NCBI RefSeq assembly: GCF_947169445.1
Contig: NZ_CAMVPU010000113.1
Coordinates: forward strand, 1-7,083
Length of the DNA: 7,083 nucleotides
Direction of reading: 5' to 3'
From: an uncultured Butyrivibrio sp.
GTDB lineage: Bacteria; Bacillota; Clostridia; Lachnospirales; Lachnospiraceae
Under the pieces are notes generated by a model. It made no database searches and was not told where the DNA came from. It worked only from the letters and a program-made list of their open reading frames with translations. A program made the translations under genes and the position numbers. Positions 1-5,534 of this stretch are shown piece by piece. Numbering within the stretch: the stretch's first letter is position 1; every line of letters starts with the position of its first letter.

Positions 1-86
1 TCTGAATGTAGGGGAACCTTTCCATTATGCTTCTGAACTATGCCATTATACATATTAAGCAGGTACGCTTCCGGTCTTCCTATCAT
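1..86 (-). other. Possible partial reading frame running off the left edge, unrecognised
   Basis: After the two consecutive stop codons that end the ABC exporter, the same minus-strand frame stays open from about position 149 to the window edge. The first ATG in it is at 86-84 and gives 28 residues beginning MIGRPEAYLLNMYNG. The residues before this ATG (PPGLFIWFALARA) also look protein-like, so the true start, if it is a gene, may lie elsewhere or the frame may be a remnant. No convincing ribosome site precedes the ATG; only AAGAG lies two bases away. I do not recognise the sequence. It could be the start of the next minus-strand gene, a decayed fragment, or chance. Confidence 0.2.
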
Positions 87-152
87 GGCTCTTGCCAGTG
101 CAAACCAAATAAAAAGGCCAGGGGGCTGTTCAATCTCCTCAGCTTTTGTTTA

Positions 153-1835
153 TTACGCAGCTATCATTTTAAATCCGTATAAAAGCCCCTTTGCTCTTAT
201 AAGGTCACTATATGTTCCATGTTCCTGTATCCTTCCGGATTTCATGACGAGAACTTCATCCGCCTGATTAAGCGTCGTATCATTGATACGGTGTGTGATC
301 ATGATTACAGTTACGCCTTCTATATTCATGATAAGGTCTTCAATATAGCGTTCCTTTGATACATCAAGATTTGATGTAATCTCATCCAGAATAAAGACTT
401 TTGCTCCTGCAAGGAGTGCTCTGGCAATACCAATTCGCTGCTTCTCTCCACCGGAAAGATTGTATCCGTTACCATTAATCCTTGTATCTAATCCTTCTTC
501 AAGACCGTCTATGTATTCCGTAAGTCCGGCACTATCAATAGCATTCTGTAGTTCTTCATCAGAATAGTTCTTGAAAAGAGTTATATTGTTCCGGATTGTA
601 TCATCAAAAAGAAAGACTTCCTGCTGCATGTAATTCACAACACTGTAGAGCTGTTTATCAGGAATATCACTGATATCCTTGTTTCCAAGAAGCACTCTTC
701 CCTTTGTATTCTCAGACATTTTTAGGAACAGTTTTACCAACGTGGACTTACCGCATCCGCTATCGCCCATGATTATGTACTTCTTTCCCTGTTTAAACTC
801 TACTTCAACGTCCTTTAGTACCTCTTTATCTTCGAAACAAACTTGGACATTTTCAGCTTTTAACGTATAGTCTTCATCAAGTGGCTGAGTTTCTGCTACG
901 TTATCGGAATCAACCTCCGAGTATTTCTTTAGTTTATCAGCAACAACTGATACTGACTTTAGGCTTGTTATAAACATGGGAACTTCCTGGAATGGCGCCA
1001 GTATTCCTCCAATAAGCTGCGAAAGAGCAAGTATCGTACCAATGTTTATCTTACCAAGGTAAACAAATACTGCACTTGTAATAATTGTCATAACATAACC
1101 TACTTGCGAACATATAATAGATATATATGCAATACGGTAGTTTGTCTTAATAAGGTTGCACTCGGCCTCTTCGCTCGCTTCATTTCTTTCCTCTGTTTGC
1201 TTCTTTATCTTGGAAAAGACAGAATAAAGCTTTATAGTATTGAAGCCTATGAACGCATCAGAGATTACACTTTGATACTCTGCCGATACAGTAGAAGCCT
1301 GAGAAGAATTCTTCTTTAACCTCTCCTGAAATATCTTTGGTATAAAAACAGAAAACATTGCAACAAGCACATTTATGAGGCAAATTACAGGATTGACTCT
1401 GATAAGTGCTATTACAGTTACAATGAAACTTGTTGTAACCCTATAAATGCCGCATACGCTGTCAAAGTAGTCAGTACTGATCTTTTTGACATCTCTCTGC
1501 ATCATAGAAACATAATATGATGGTGGTTCTTTCCTAAACTCTTGAAAACTTTTATTCATTATTCCTTCGAAAAGATTATTCTTAAGAGCTATAAGGAACT
1601 CTTTCCTCAGATTCTCGCGAGATATTTTATGAAAATAGGACACTGACATATCTGCAATAACTATAACTATGAAAGCAGCTATCATTTTTATCATCAATGT
1701 GAAATTTCCCTGTGTGGAAACTGTTATAAGCGGTTCAAGTGATAATGAAAAAAGAACTGATGTGATTGCCATTGCAGGTGAAAGAAGCATATAAATAATG
1801 AGTTTTTTCTTGTTATTAAAAAAGTATTTATTCAA
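153..1835 (-). CDS. ABC exporter, fused membrane domain and ATPase (MdlB/MsbA type)
   Basis: This is a half-transporter of about 560 residues that should work as a membrane homodimer, using ATP to export a substrate such as a peptide, lipid or drug. The N-terminal half has about six hydrophobic segments (roughly residues 14-34, 47-68, 125-147, 150-166, 233-261, 265-289). The ATPase domain carries Walker A GDSGCGKST (357-365), Q-loop MQQE (403-406), signature LSGGE (460-464), Walker B VFILDE (480-485), D-loop SNLD and H-loop ITHR (His515), so all catalytic residues are present. No C39 peptidase domain precedes the membrane part. I chose TTG at 1835 because GGAG lies 7 bases upstream and the protein then begins MNKYFFNNKKK, directly before the first membrane segment. 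An upstream TTG at 1904 lies inside a terminator-like hairpin, and ATG at 1868 lacks a ribosome site. Its own promoter and attenuator-like leader suggest separate, conditional expression. The substrate cannot be read from the sequence. Confidence 0.93.
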   Translation of the reverse strand: MNKYFFNNKKKLIIYMLLSPAMAITSVLFSLSLEPLITVSTQGNFTLMIKMIAAFIVIVIADMSVSYFHKISRENLRKEFLIALKNNLFEGIMNKSFQEFRKEPPSYYVSMMQRDVKKISTDYFDSVCGIYRVTTSFIVTVIALIRVNPVICLINVLVAMFSVFIPKIFQERLKKNSSQASTVSAEYQSVISDAFIGFNTIKLYSVFSKIKKQTEERNEASEEAECNLIKTNYRIAYISIICSQVGYVMTIITSAVFVYLGKINIGTILALSQLIGGILAPFQEVPMFITSLKSVSVVADKLKKYSEVDSDNVAETQPLDEDYTLKAENVQVCFEDKEVLKDVEVEFKQGKKYIIMGDSGCGKSTLVKLFLKMSENTKGRVLLGNKDISDIPDKQLYSVVNYMQQEVFLFDDTIRNNITLFKNYSDEELQNAIDSAGLTEYIDGLEEGLDTRINGNGYNLSGGEKQRIGIARALLAGAKVFILDEITSNLDVSKERYIEDLIMNIEGVTVIMITHRINDTTLNQADEVLVMKSGRIQEHGTYSDLIRAKGLLYGFKMIAA

Positions 1836-1842
1836 AGGTTTT

Positions 1843-1846
1843 CTCC
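1843..1846 (-). promoter_or_regulatory. Ribosome binding site GGAG fixing a TTG start
   Basis: On the minus strand GGAG is followed by the 7-base spacer AAAACCT and then TTG at 1835. This is the only well-placed ribosome site near the N-terminus of the exporter, so it favours TTG 1835 over TTG 1904 and ATG 1868. Confidence 0.6.
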
Positions 1847-1871
1847 AATCTATAATCTGATAAAGCATAAC

Positions 1872-1910
1872 AAAAAACTGCTCTGCATACTTTTCTGTAC
1901 GCAAAGCAGT
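1872..1910 (-). terminator. Terminator-like hairpin in the exporter leader (candidate attenuator)
   Basis: In the minus-strand RNA, ACTGCTTTGCGTAC (1910-1897) pairs along all 14 positions with GTATGCAGAGCAGT (1890-1877), using two G-U wobbles, around the loop AGAAAA. A run of five further T residues follows at 1876-1872. On the plus strand the same bases give two mismatches and no T-run, so the structure belongs to the minus transcript. It lies between the predicted promoter (1930-1958) and the exporter start (1835). That position fits conditional termination of the exporter message. It could instead end a transcript reading in from the acetyltransferase side. Confidence 0.6.
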
Positions 1911-1929
1911 CCTATACCATCGTTAACCT

Positions 1930-1958
1930 ATTATAGAAAAGCAAGATGGCACAGCTAA
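1930..1958 (-). promoter_or_regulatory. Candidate promoter of the ABC exporter
   Basis: On the minus strand a perfect TATAAT (1935-1930) is preceded by a 17-base spacer and TTAGCT (1958-1953), a weak -35 with three of six consensus bases. Transcription would begin near 1923, giving a leader of about 88 nt that contains the terminator-like hairpin. The consensus -10 and the location support it; the poor -35 means it may need an activator. Confidence 0.5.
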
Positions 1959-2252
1959 TCTGATCTAAGCGTACAAAAATAAGACCTGTCATGCAGGTAG
2001 TAACTATCTTTGTTCAACTTTTATATCAGAAAACCTTAATGCTCATCCTTTATTTACCTCAATTATTTGTTCAAAGCGACTTTAATGTTACCATCACTCC
2101 CCAAAACATGCAAGTTATTATTCGCAAGACTGGAGAACTTATAATTGCCTTAGCCAATTATGCTGATGTATTCAGTGCCTCGACTTCTCCAAGGGATAAA
2201 ACTCTGTTTATATCACTTTAACCAAATAGAATTGACTTTGGTCATAGCTTTT
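1959..2252. other. Intergenic stretch without a supported gene
   Basis: About 290 bp between the acetyltransferase stop and the exporter promoter. A plus-strand frame at 1991-2221 is open for 76 codons but has no ribosome site and no recognisable sequence. On the minus strand a 28-codon frame ending LHVLGSDGNIKVALNK then stop looks protein-like but has no start, so it may be the tail of a decayed gene. A few minus-strand micro-frames (for example MSIKVF, MTKVNSIWLK) lack properly spaced ribosome sites. ACCAAA at 2221-2226 and TTTGGT at 2237-2242 form a six-pair inverted repeat just after the acetyltransferase stop, with no adjoining T-run on the minus strand. Confidence 0.4.
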
Positions 2253-2816
2253 TCATATGAAAGAGTTTGTTAACGAATACAAGAAGCAATCGCTTATTTC
2301 ACCGGTAAAAGAATCTTTATGATCTCCTTTAATAACATCCACCTTTTCAAATCCGAGTTTTTCAGCAAGTTTCTGGCAAGGCAGGTTCATTTCCCAGGTC
2401 TTAAGCCGTATTTCTTTTACGTTGTTATCGAATAGGGTATCGATTACAGCTTTAAGCATTTCATATCCATATCCATGATGCTGCTTTCCGACAGTGATTG
2501 CAAATCCGAGAGCAATAGCATCTCCTTCGTCCTGAAGCATCACATATCCCACGAAATCTCGGCTTTCTCTTTCTTCCGAGAAAAACCAGATCAGTGGACC
2601 TTCTTTAACAAAATTGATCCGGCGGACGAACTCCTCATTTTTCTCCATAATTGGAAGATCGCCGTCCATCCTCATCGTATTTTTATCATGAAACAATTCA
2701 AAGAGCCCATCCGCATCACTATCCTGATAGGGACGAACGAGTAGATGTTCTGTTTCACATACTTTTGTTTTAAGCTTTTTTGCTAGTTCTGCGTATTTCA
2801 ACTCCAATAATTCCAT
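2253..2816 (-). CDS. GNAT-family N-acetyltransferase, RimJ/RimL type
   Basis: This 187-residue cytoplasmic enzyme should transfer acetyl from acetyl-CoA to an amine; the acceptor (protein N-terminus, small molecule or antibiotic) cannot be told. It matches the Acetyltransf_3 pattern: an early TEHLLVRPYQDSDADGLFEL strand-helix (residues 22-41), a central beta-strand region (about 75-108), the acetyl-CoA loop QHHGYG (112-117, fitting Q-x-x-G-x-G/A) followed by helix YEMLKAVIDTLF, and the late motif N144 with KLAEKLGFE (149-157). The length is normal for the family. An extra N-terminal helix (MELLELKYAELAKKLK) precedes the domain. ATG 2816 was chosen because GGAG lies 8 bases upstream. The longer frame to 2870 would start inside a strong RNA hairpin and adds an unrelated-looking segment. 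It lies 99 bp downstream of an XRE regulator on the same strand and may be co-transcribed with it or use its own control region. Confidence 0.88.
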   Translation of the reverse strand: MELLELKYAELAKKLKTKVCETEHLLVRPYQDSDADGLFELFHDKNTMRMDGDLPIMEKNEEFVRRINFVKEGPLIWFFSEERESRDFVGYVMLQDEGDAIALGFAITVGKQHHGYGYEMLKAVIDTLFDNNVKEIRLKTWEMNLPCQKLAEKLGFEKVDVIKGDHKDSFTGEISDCFLYSLTNSFI

Positions 2817-2840
2817 TAAAAAATCTCCGTTTATATAGAG

Positions 2841-2879
2841 TGAAGGCATGCACTTACCTGATATAAGCACACACCTTCA
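2841..2879 (-). promoter_or_regulatory. Strong RNA hairpin in the acetyltransferase leader
   Basis: In the minus-strand RNA, TGAAGGTGTGTGCTTA (2879-2864) pairs at all 16 positions with TAAGTGCATGCCTTCA (2856-2841) around the loop TATCAGG. Four pairs are G-U wobbles, so on the plus strand these become mismatches; the structure is specific to the minus transcript. It ends 24 bases before the ATG and leaves the GGAG site exposed. No T-run follows, so it is not a normal intrinsic terminator for the upstream regulator. A 5' stabiliser, a processing site or a binding site for a regulatory protein are all possible. Confidence 0.5.
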
Positions 2880-2904
2880 TGATAACATAGTCAAATAAGC
2901 TGTT

Positions 2905-2926
2905 CTACTGTTTTCTTAGTTGTTAA
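2905..2926 (-). promoter_or_regulatory. Operator-like element resembling the plus-strand operon promoter
   Basis: On the minus strand TTAACA (2926-2921, five of six -35 consensus bases) is followed by ACTAAGAAAACAGTAG. The last 11 bases, GAAAACAGTAG, are identical to the dyad in the plus-strand promoter at 4530-4545 and sit at the same distance from a -35-like box. The following hexamer AACAGC is a poor -10, and the left arm of the dyad is imperfect. The element overlaps the last codons and stop of the XRE regulator. It may be a protein binding site more than a working promoter. Confidence 0.3.
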
Positions 2927-3359
2927 TTGCCTTCAATACTTCTTTTTGTGCCTCTTCAACATCTTGAATTCTGATTCTACCTATCCTGGCAAACTCAGCA
3001 TTAAAGTTTACATCTGGAAAGAAACCAGCTATCCACTCAAAGTTTGTTGGTGAAGTTCCCATACACGCCTTTACAACAGTGTCTATTGACACAGTCTTAA
3101 GCTTTGGCCCGTATATCTCTACATCAAGTGTTGAAATCGCCTCAAAATCTGAGATTTGCGACAGTTCATCATGCATGAGATCATCCAACGAAAGATGGAG
3201 GTTCTTCGCAATGGCTATAAGTGTTTCTACCTCAGGATATCCTTCGCTTCGTTCCCATTTTGAAACTGACTGCCTGCTGACGCCCAGCATTTCCGCCAGT
3301 TCTTCCTGTGAAATATTCTTATCTTTTCTGGCTTTCTGTAATTCATCTGCAAATCCCAT
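2916..3359 (-). CDS. XRE-family regulator with a FliG C-terminal-like domain
   Basis: A 147-residue protein. Residues 1-62 form an XRE/HTH_3 DNA-binding domain, with the helix-turn-helix in ISQEELAEMLGVSRQSVSKW (16-35) and the usual GYPEVETLIAIAKNLHLSLDDL extension. After a short linker, residues about 75-147 do not look like a standard ligand or dimer domain. Their end, GRIRIQDVEEAQKEVL (127-142), closely matches the conserved GPVRLxDVEEAQxxIV stretch of the flagellar switch protein FliG, and the preceding VSIDTVVKACMGTSP fits the FliG segment around VDxxDLALALKGAS. This assignment is from memory of the family. ATG 3359 was chosen because the protein then begins at the HTH domain and GGAGG with the following GTGATG lies upstream. 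It follows another XRE gene by 94 bp, so the two may be co-transcribed. No flagellar genes are in the window. It probably represses or activates nearby genes, perhaps including its own. Confidence 0.88.
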   Translation of the reverse strand: MGFADELQKARKDKNISQEELAEMLGVSRQSVSKWERSEGYPEVETLIAIAKNLHLSLDDLMHDELSQISDFEAISTLDVEIYGPKLKTVSIDTVVKACMGTSPTNFEWIAGFFPDVNFNAEFARIGRIRIQDVEEAQKEVLKAINN

Positions 3360-3430
3360 AGTATCATCACCCTCCACAATGCTTTTGATACATATAGTAT
3401 TACATAGCAACATCCATATTTACCATATAT

Positions 3431-3462
3431 TTCAGGTGGCATATTATGCAACTTCAGGTTGC
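3431..3462. repeat. Direct repeats and short dyad between the two XRE genes
   Basis: TTCAGGTGGC (3431-3440) and TTCAGGTTGC (3453-3462) match at nine of ten bases and are 22 bp apart, about two helical turns. Between and partly within them lies the perfect odd dyad GCATA-T-TATGC (3439-3449). The second repeat overlaps the stop codon of the upstream XRE gene. The arrangement, upstream of the FliG-like XRE gene, suits a regulator binding site, but no clear promoter could be assigned here. Confidence 0.35.
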
Positions 3463-4122
3463 TACAATCTCGTCATGCAATTCATCCAGAAATTGCAGTG
3501 CTAGCCTGATATAATCATTTCTTTCATCGCCTTCTGTAACTTTAACAAGCACTCTTTCTCTTGATGAATACATGGAAGGCAATGCGCCTGCTATCTTTAT
3601 TGCCTCAGCCTTTCTACCAAGGTCATACATGCAAAAACATTTTGTCATTTTAGCTTGTGCTGTGCAGGATGTTTCACCACCATCAAGCCTGATTGAGCGA
3701 TCAGCATACATGATTGCCTCTTCCAATAGTTCCTGCCGCTCATTTGATTCTTTTCCCCGAGAAAGCTTATATAAAGCCCAGCTCATCAAATGATTCATCG
3801 ATGCAGACAATGCCCATTTTCCCCTTGAATCTTTCAAAAGCTTATAGGATTCATATAGTTTTCCCTCATTTGCCAAGGCATGCACAGATTTTGCAAGGTC
3901 CTTCAGTTCTGACTTTTCTTGATTATTGTCATGACGAATAAGTATATCCACAGTAGTACCAAAATAGTCTGCGAGCACCGGTAACATTGAAAGATCCGGC
4001 ATTGAGATATTATTTTCCCATTTACTGACTGTTTGCGGGGAGACCCCTAGGCATTCCGCAAGATCCTCCTGTGTGAGATTTCTTTCTTTACGCAACTGCT
4101 TTAAGTTTGTTCCTAATTCCAT
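3454..4122 (-). CDS. XRE-family regulator with TPR-like C-terminal half
   Basis: A 222-residue protein. Residues 1-63 are an HTH_3 DNA-binding domain with the helix-turn-helix in LTQEDLAECLGVSPQTVSKW (16-35) followed by MPDLSMLPVLADYFGTTVDIL. Residues about 70-222 are alpha-helical with paired-helix patterns typical of tetratricopeptide-like repeats: ALANEGKLYESYKLLKD, LLEEAIMYADRSIRLD and AKMTKCFCMYDLGRKAEAIK. TPR-bearing XRE regulators often sense a peptide or bind a partner protein, as in the RRNPP group; this one is shorter than typical RRNPP members and the assignment to that group is not secure. ATG 4122 was chosen because AAGGA lies close upstream and the HTH begins at once. A 13-bp dyad and a small hairpin lie in its leader, suggesting autoregulation. 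It is followed by the second XRE gene on the same strand. Confidence 0.9.
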   Translation of the reverse strand: MELGTNLKQLRKERNLTQEDLAECLGVSPQTVSKWENNISMPDLSMLPVLADYFGTTVDILIRHDNNQEKSELKDLAKSVHALANEGKLYESYKLLKDSRGKWALSASMNHLMSWALYKLSRGKESNERQELLEEAIMYADRSIRLDGGETSCTAQAKMTKCFCMYDLGRKAEAIKIAGALPSMYSSRERVLVKVTEGDERNDYIRLALQFLDELHDEIVAT

Positions 4123-4136
4123 TTGTTCATCCTTTC

Positions 4137-4157
4137 TCAAAAGCATCGGGCTTTTGA
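4137..4157 (-). promoter_or_regulatory. Small hairpin just upstream of the TPR-XRE ribosome site
   Basis: On the minus strand TCAAAAGC and GCTTTTGA form an eight-pair stem around the loop CCGAT. It ends a few bases before the AAGGA ribosome site of the TPR-type XRE gene. There is no T-run, so it is not a terminator. Its closeness to the ribosome site suggests a possible effect on translation. Confidence 0.3.
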
Positions 4158-4167
4158 ATGATTGTTG

Positions 4168-4180
4168 TATGCTAAGCATA
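4168..4180. promoter_or_regulatory. Candidate operator, 13-bp dyad upstream of the TPR-XRE gene
   Basis: TATGCTAAGCATA is a perfect 6-1-6 inverted repeat located 46 bp upstream of the chosen ATG. XRE proteins commonly bind short dyads in front of their own genes. The half-site TATGC/GCATA also occurs in the dyad before the second XRE gene (3439-3449), in the opposite arrangement. No convincing -35/-10 pair could be placed around it. Confidence 0.4.
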
Positions 4181-4224
4181 GCGTTCTTGCTTCATGGAAT
4201 GAACAAACCATTACGCAATATAAC

Positions 4225-4509
4225 TCAACGGATAGTGGAGGCTTCCAATATTTTTATCCCCAGTTCAAAAGCCAAAAACATAATTTTTGTCTTATCGTCT
4301 AACCGAGAATCTCCAGAAATACTCCTCGGATCCCATTTTGAATGATCAAGATTATCTCCTGCGTAGAAAAACTGAAAAAACTCTGTTCCTCGAAAATCGC
4401 AAACAGCTTGCATGCCTGCACATTCCATTTCTACGCAAATCGCCCCTTGTTCTTTTCGCCGATTTACTTTGTTTCTTGTTTCACGGTAACATGCATCAGT
4501 ACTTTTCAT
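4225..4509 (-). pseudogene. Truncated nucleoside (uridine/purine) phosphorylase, C-terminal fragment
   Basis: The 94-residue frame matches the C-terminal third of PNP/UDP-family nucleoside phosphorylases, which split nucleosides with phosphate into base and ribose-1-phosphate. Visible family features are STDACYRETRNKV, the substrate-site region GAICVEMECAGMQAVCDFRG, then FFQFFYAGDNLDHSKWDPRS and LDDKTKIMFLAFELGIKI. Whole family members are about 250 residues, so roughly 150 N-terminal residues, including the phosphate-binding loops, are missing. The frame is preceded by an in-frame stop a few codons before its ATG, with no ribosome site, so it is very unlikely to be made into an active enzyme. 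The break falls directly next to the control region of the divergent plus-strand ABC operon. The remaining reading frame is intact, which points to a fairly recent truncation. Confidence 0.8.
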
Positions 4510-4523
4510 AAATATTATAAACT

Positions 4524-4551
4524 TTTACGCTACTGAAAACAGTAGTATACT
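4524..4551 (+). promoter_or_regulatory. Promoter of the permease-ATPase-permease operon with embedded operator
   Basis: TTTACG (4524-4529, four of six -35 bases) and TATACT (4546-4551, five of six -10 bases) are 16 bp apart. The whole spacer is the perfect dyad CTACTG-AAAA-CAGTAG (4530-4545). A bound protein would block or reshape the promoter, so repression or MerR-like activation is expected. Transcription would start near 4558, giving a leader of about 120 nt before the first permease. No regulator gene lies directly beside it in the operon; the XRE proteins of the window are candidates. Confidence 0.55.
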
Positions 4552-4583
4552 GCGAGAATATCAAATCTCACTGTACGATACAG
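4540..4583. repeat. Further short dyads around the operon start
   Basis: CAGTA-GTA-TACTG (4540-4552) overlaps the right arm of the promoter dyad and the -10 box. CTGTA-CGA-TACAG (4571-4583) lies about 20 bp further on, just past the predicted transcription start. Both are perfect 5-3-5 inverted repeats built on related half-sites, so they could be extra operator sites for the same protein. Confidence 0.35.
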
Positions 4584-4635
4584 GAATTAGATTCTACCGA
4601 CCATTACTTGCAGAAATACCTCAAAAAAGGCATCA

Positions 4636-4641
4636 TATAAT
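4636..4641 (+). promoter_or_regulatory. Possible second -10 box nearer the operon
   Basis: A perfect TATAAT lies 39 bp before the first permease start. No acceptable -35 is found 16-18 bp upstream; the nearest, TTGCAG at 4608-4613, is 22 bp away. It may be a weak or activator-dependent second promoter, or chance in A/T-rich DNA. Confidence 0.25.
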
Positions 4642-4680
4642 TAGTATGTGGTTTTCATAAAATGAAATCAGGAGTAAAAG

Positions 4681-5508
4681 ATGATCAAGCTTATTAAATC
4701 TGAGCTGTTCAAGCTCGGAAAATCTTTTTACAAGCGTTTCATAATTGCATATACTATGTTCTATCTTGCTTATATCATATACTTTTGGTTATTTGGGCGT
4801 ATTTTTGCGGAATTAGCTTTTGAGAGCGCTAAAGGGCTTGATTTCTTTATTTCTATGCCGCACTATTTTGATTACGCATTGATATGGCTTCCTATCTTAG
4901 CAATTCGATTTTTTACGGAAAATAATACAAACGGTTCATTCCAAACTCTTATCGCATATAGCCGGGTACAAGTATTTTTATCAAAGGTTATTTCATACTA
5001 TCTGTTTTGCATTCCTCTTCTTGTTATACGTGCTTTTGTTTTCCCGCTGGAATGGGCGTTTATATTCAAACGAGGAACTGGTATAACCTCGGTGGAATCG
5101 CTCCAAGCAGTCAGATACATCAGATTCTTTGGTGTTGCAGTGAATGAGTTTTCATTACCATTACCTGAACTTATTTTGAAAGCAATCTTTTATCATGTTG
5201 TTTCCTTTTTGTTAATGGCCGCCATCATATTCGCGTGTACAGTGCTTTCAAGAAACAAACTAAAAACAGCATTGTCGTGCATTGCATCGACATTTGTTAT
5301 TAGAGAAGTTATCTGCATATTTGTTACTTCCAATAACGTGTCCGCACAAAGCAAGAAAACAGGAATTATTTATTACAATGTCTATGCCAAAAACTTTTAC
5401 CTTATGGATTGGATGACTATAGGAATTCTAGGTGTATTGGCAATAATAATACTCGTTGTAGGCTTTTACTTAATATACCGTATCTATTCAAGAATGGATA
5501 TGAGCTGA
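4681..5508 (+). CDS. ABC-2-type permease subunit (first), peptide/antibiotic immunity-like
   Basis: A 275-residue membrane protein with about six hydrophobic segments (roughly 20-38, 61-78, 103-121, 168-188, 196-215, 246-266). It starts with the short basic helix MIKLIKSELFKLGKSF common in LanE/LanG and BcrB-like permeases. Between segments two and three lies FFTENNTNGSFQTLIAYSRV with the following FLSK, fitting the cytoplasmic coupling pattern E-x-x-x-G-x-x-x-x-L-x-x-x-R of ABC-2 permeases. It should pair with the downstream permease and the ATPase to remove a substrate, probably a cationic or membrane-active peptide, from the membrane. AGGAG six bases before the ATG makes the start clear. 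It is the first gene of a three-gene operon. Sequence alone cannot name the substrate. Confidence 0.8.
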   Translation: MIKLIKSELFKLGKSFYKRFIIAYTMFYLAYIIYFWLFGRIFAELAFESAKGLDFFISMPHYFDYALIWLPILAIRFFTENNTNGSFQTLIAYSRVQVFLSKVISYYLFCIPLLVIRAFVFPLEWAFIFKRGTGITSVESLQAVRYIRFFGVAVNEFSLPLPELILKAIFYHVVSFLLMAAIIFACTVLSRNKLKTALSCIASTFVIREVICIFVTSNNVSAQSKKTGIIYYNVYAKNFYLMDWMTIGILGVLAIIILVVGFYLIYRIYSRMDMS

Positions 5509-5534
5509 TTCAGTTACAAAGGGGAACAATATAG

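Noticed and set aside
100..152. Possible intrinsic terminator after the exporter (GC-rich patch then five T residues on the minus strand)
   Set aside because: The C-rich stretch has no matching arm; only 3-4 bp stems can be drawn, so no terminator is called.
153..1904. Longest exporter frame starting at TTG 1904
   Set aside because: The start lies in the 5' arm of a terminator-like hairpin and the extra 23 residues do not resemble the family N-terminus; GGAG before TTG 1835 is a better start.
1991..2221. 76-codon plus-strand frame between the acetyltransferase and the exporter
   Set aside because: No ribosome site before the ATG, no recognisable domain, and unusual composition; kept only as a note on the intergenic stretch.
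2253..2870. Longer acetyltransferase frame from ATG 2870
   Set aside because: Its first codons fall inside the 16-pair leader hairpin, while ATG 2816 has GGAG at good spacing.
3079..3504. 141-codon plus-strand frame across the XRE genes
   Set aside because: Antisense shadow: it runs over a clear HTH domain on the minus strand and has no domain of its own.
4490..4657. 56-codon plus-strand frame without ATG containing LYDTGIRFYRPLLAEIPQKR
   Set aside because: Protein-like in appearance but lacks a start and ribosome site and overlaps the promoter, dyads and leader of the ABC operon; probably chance.
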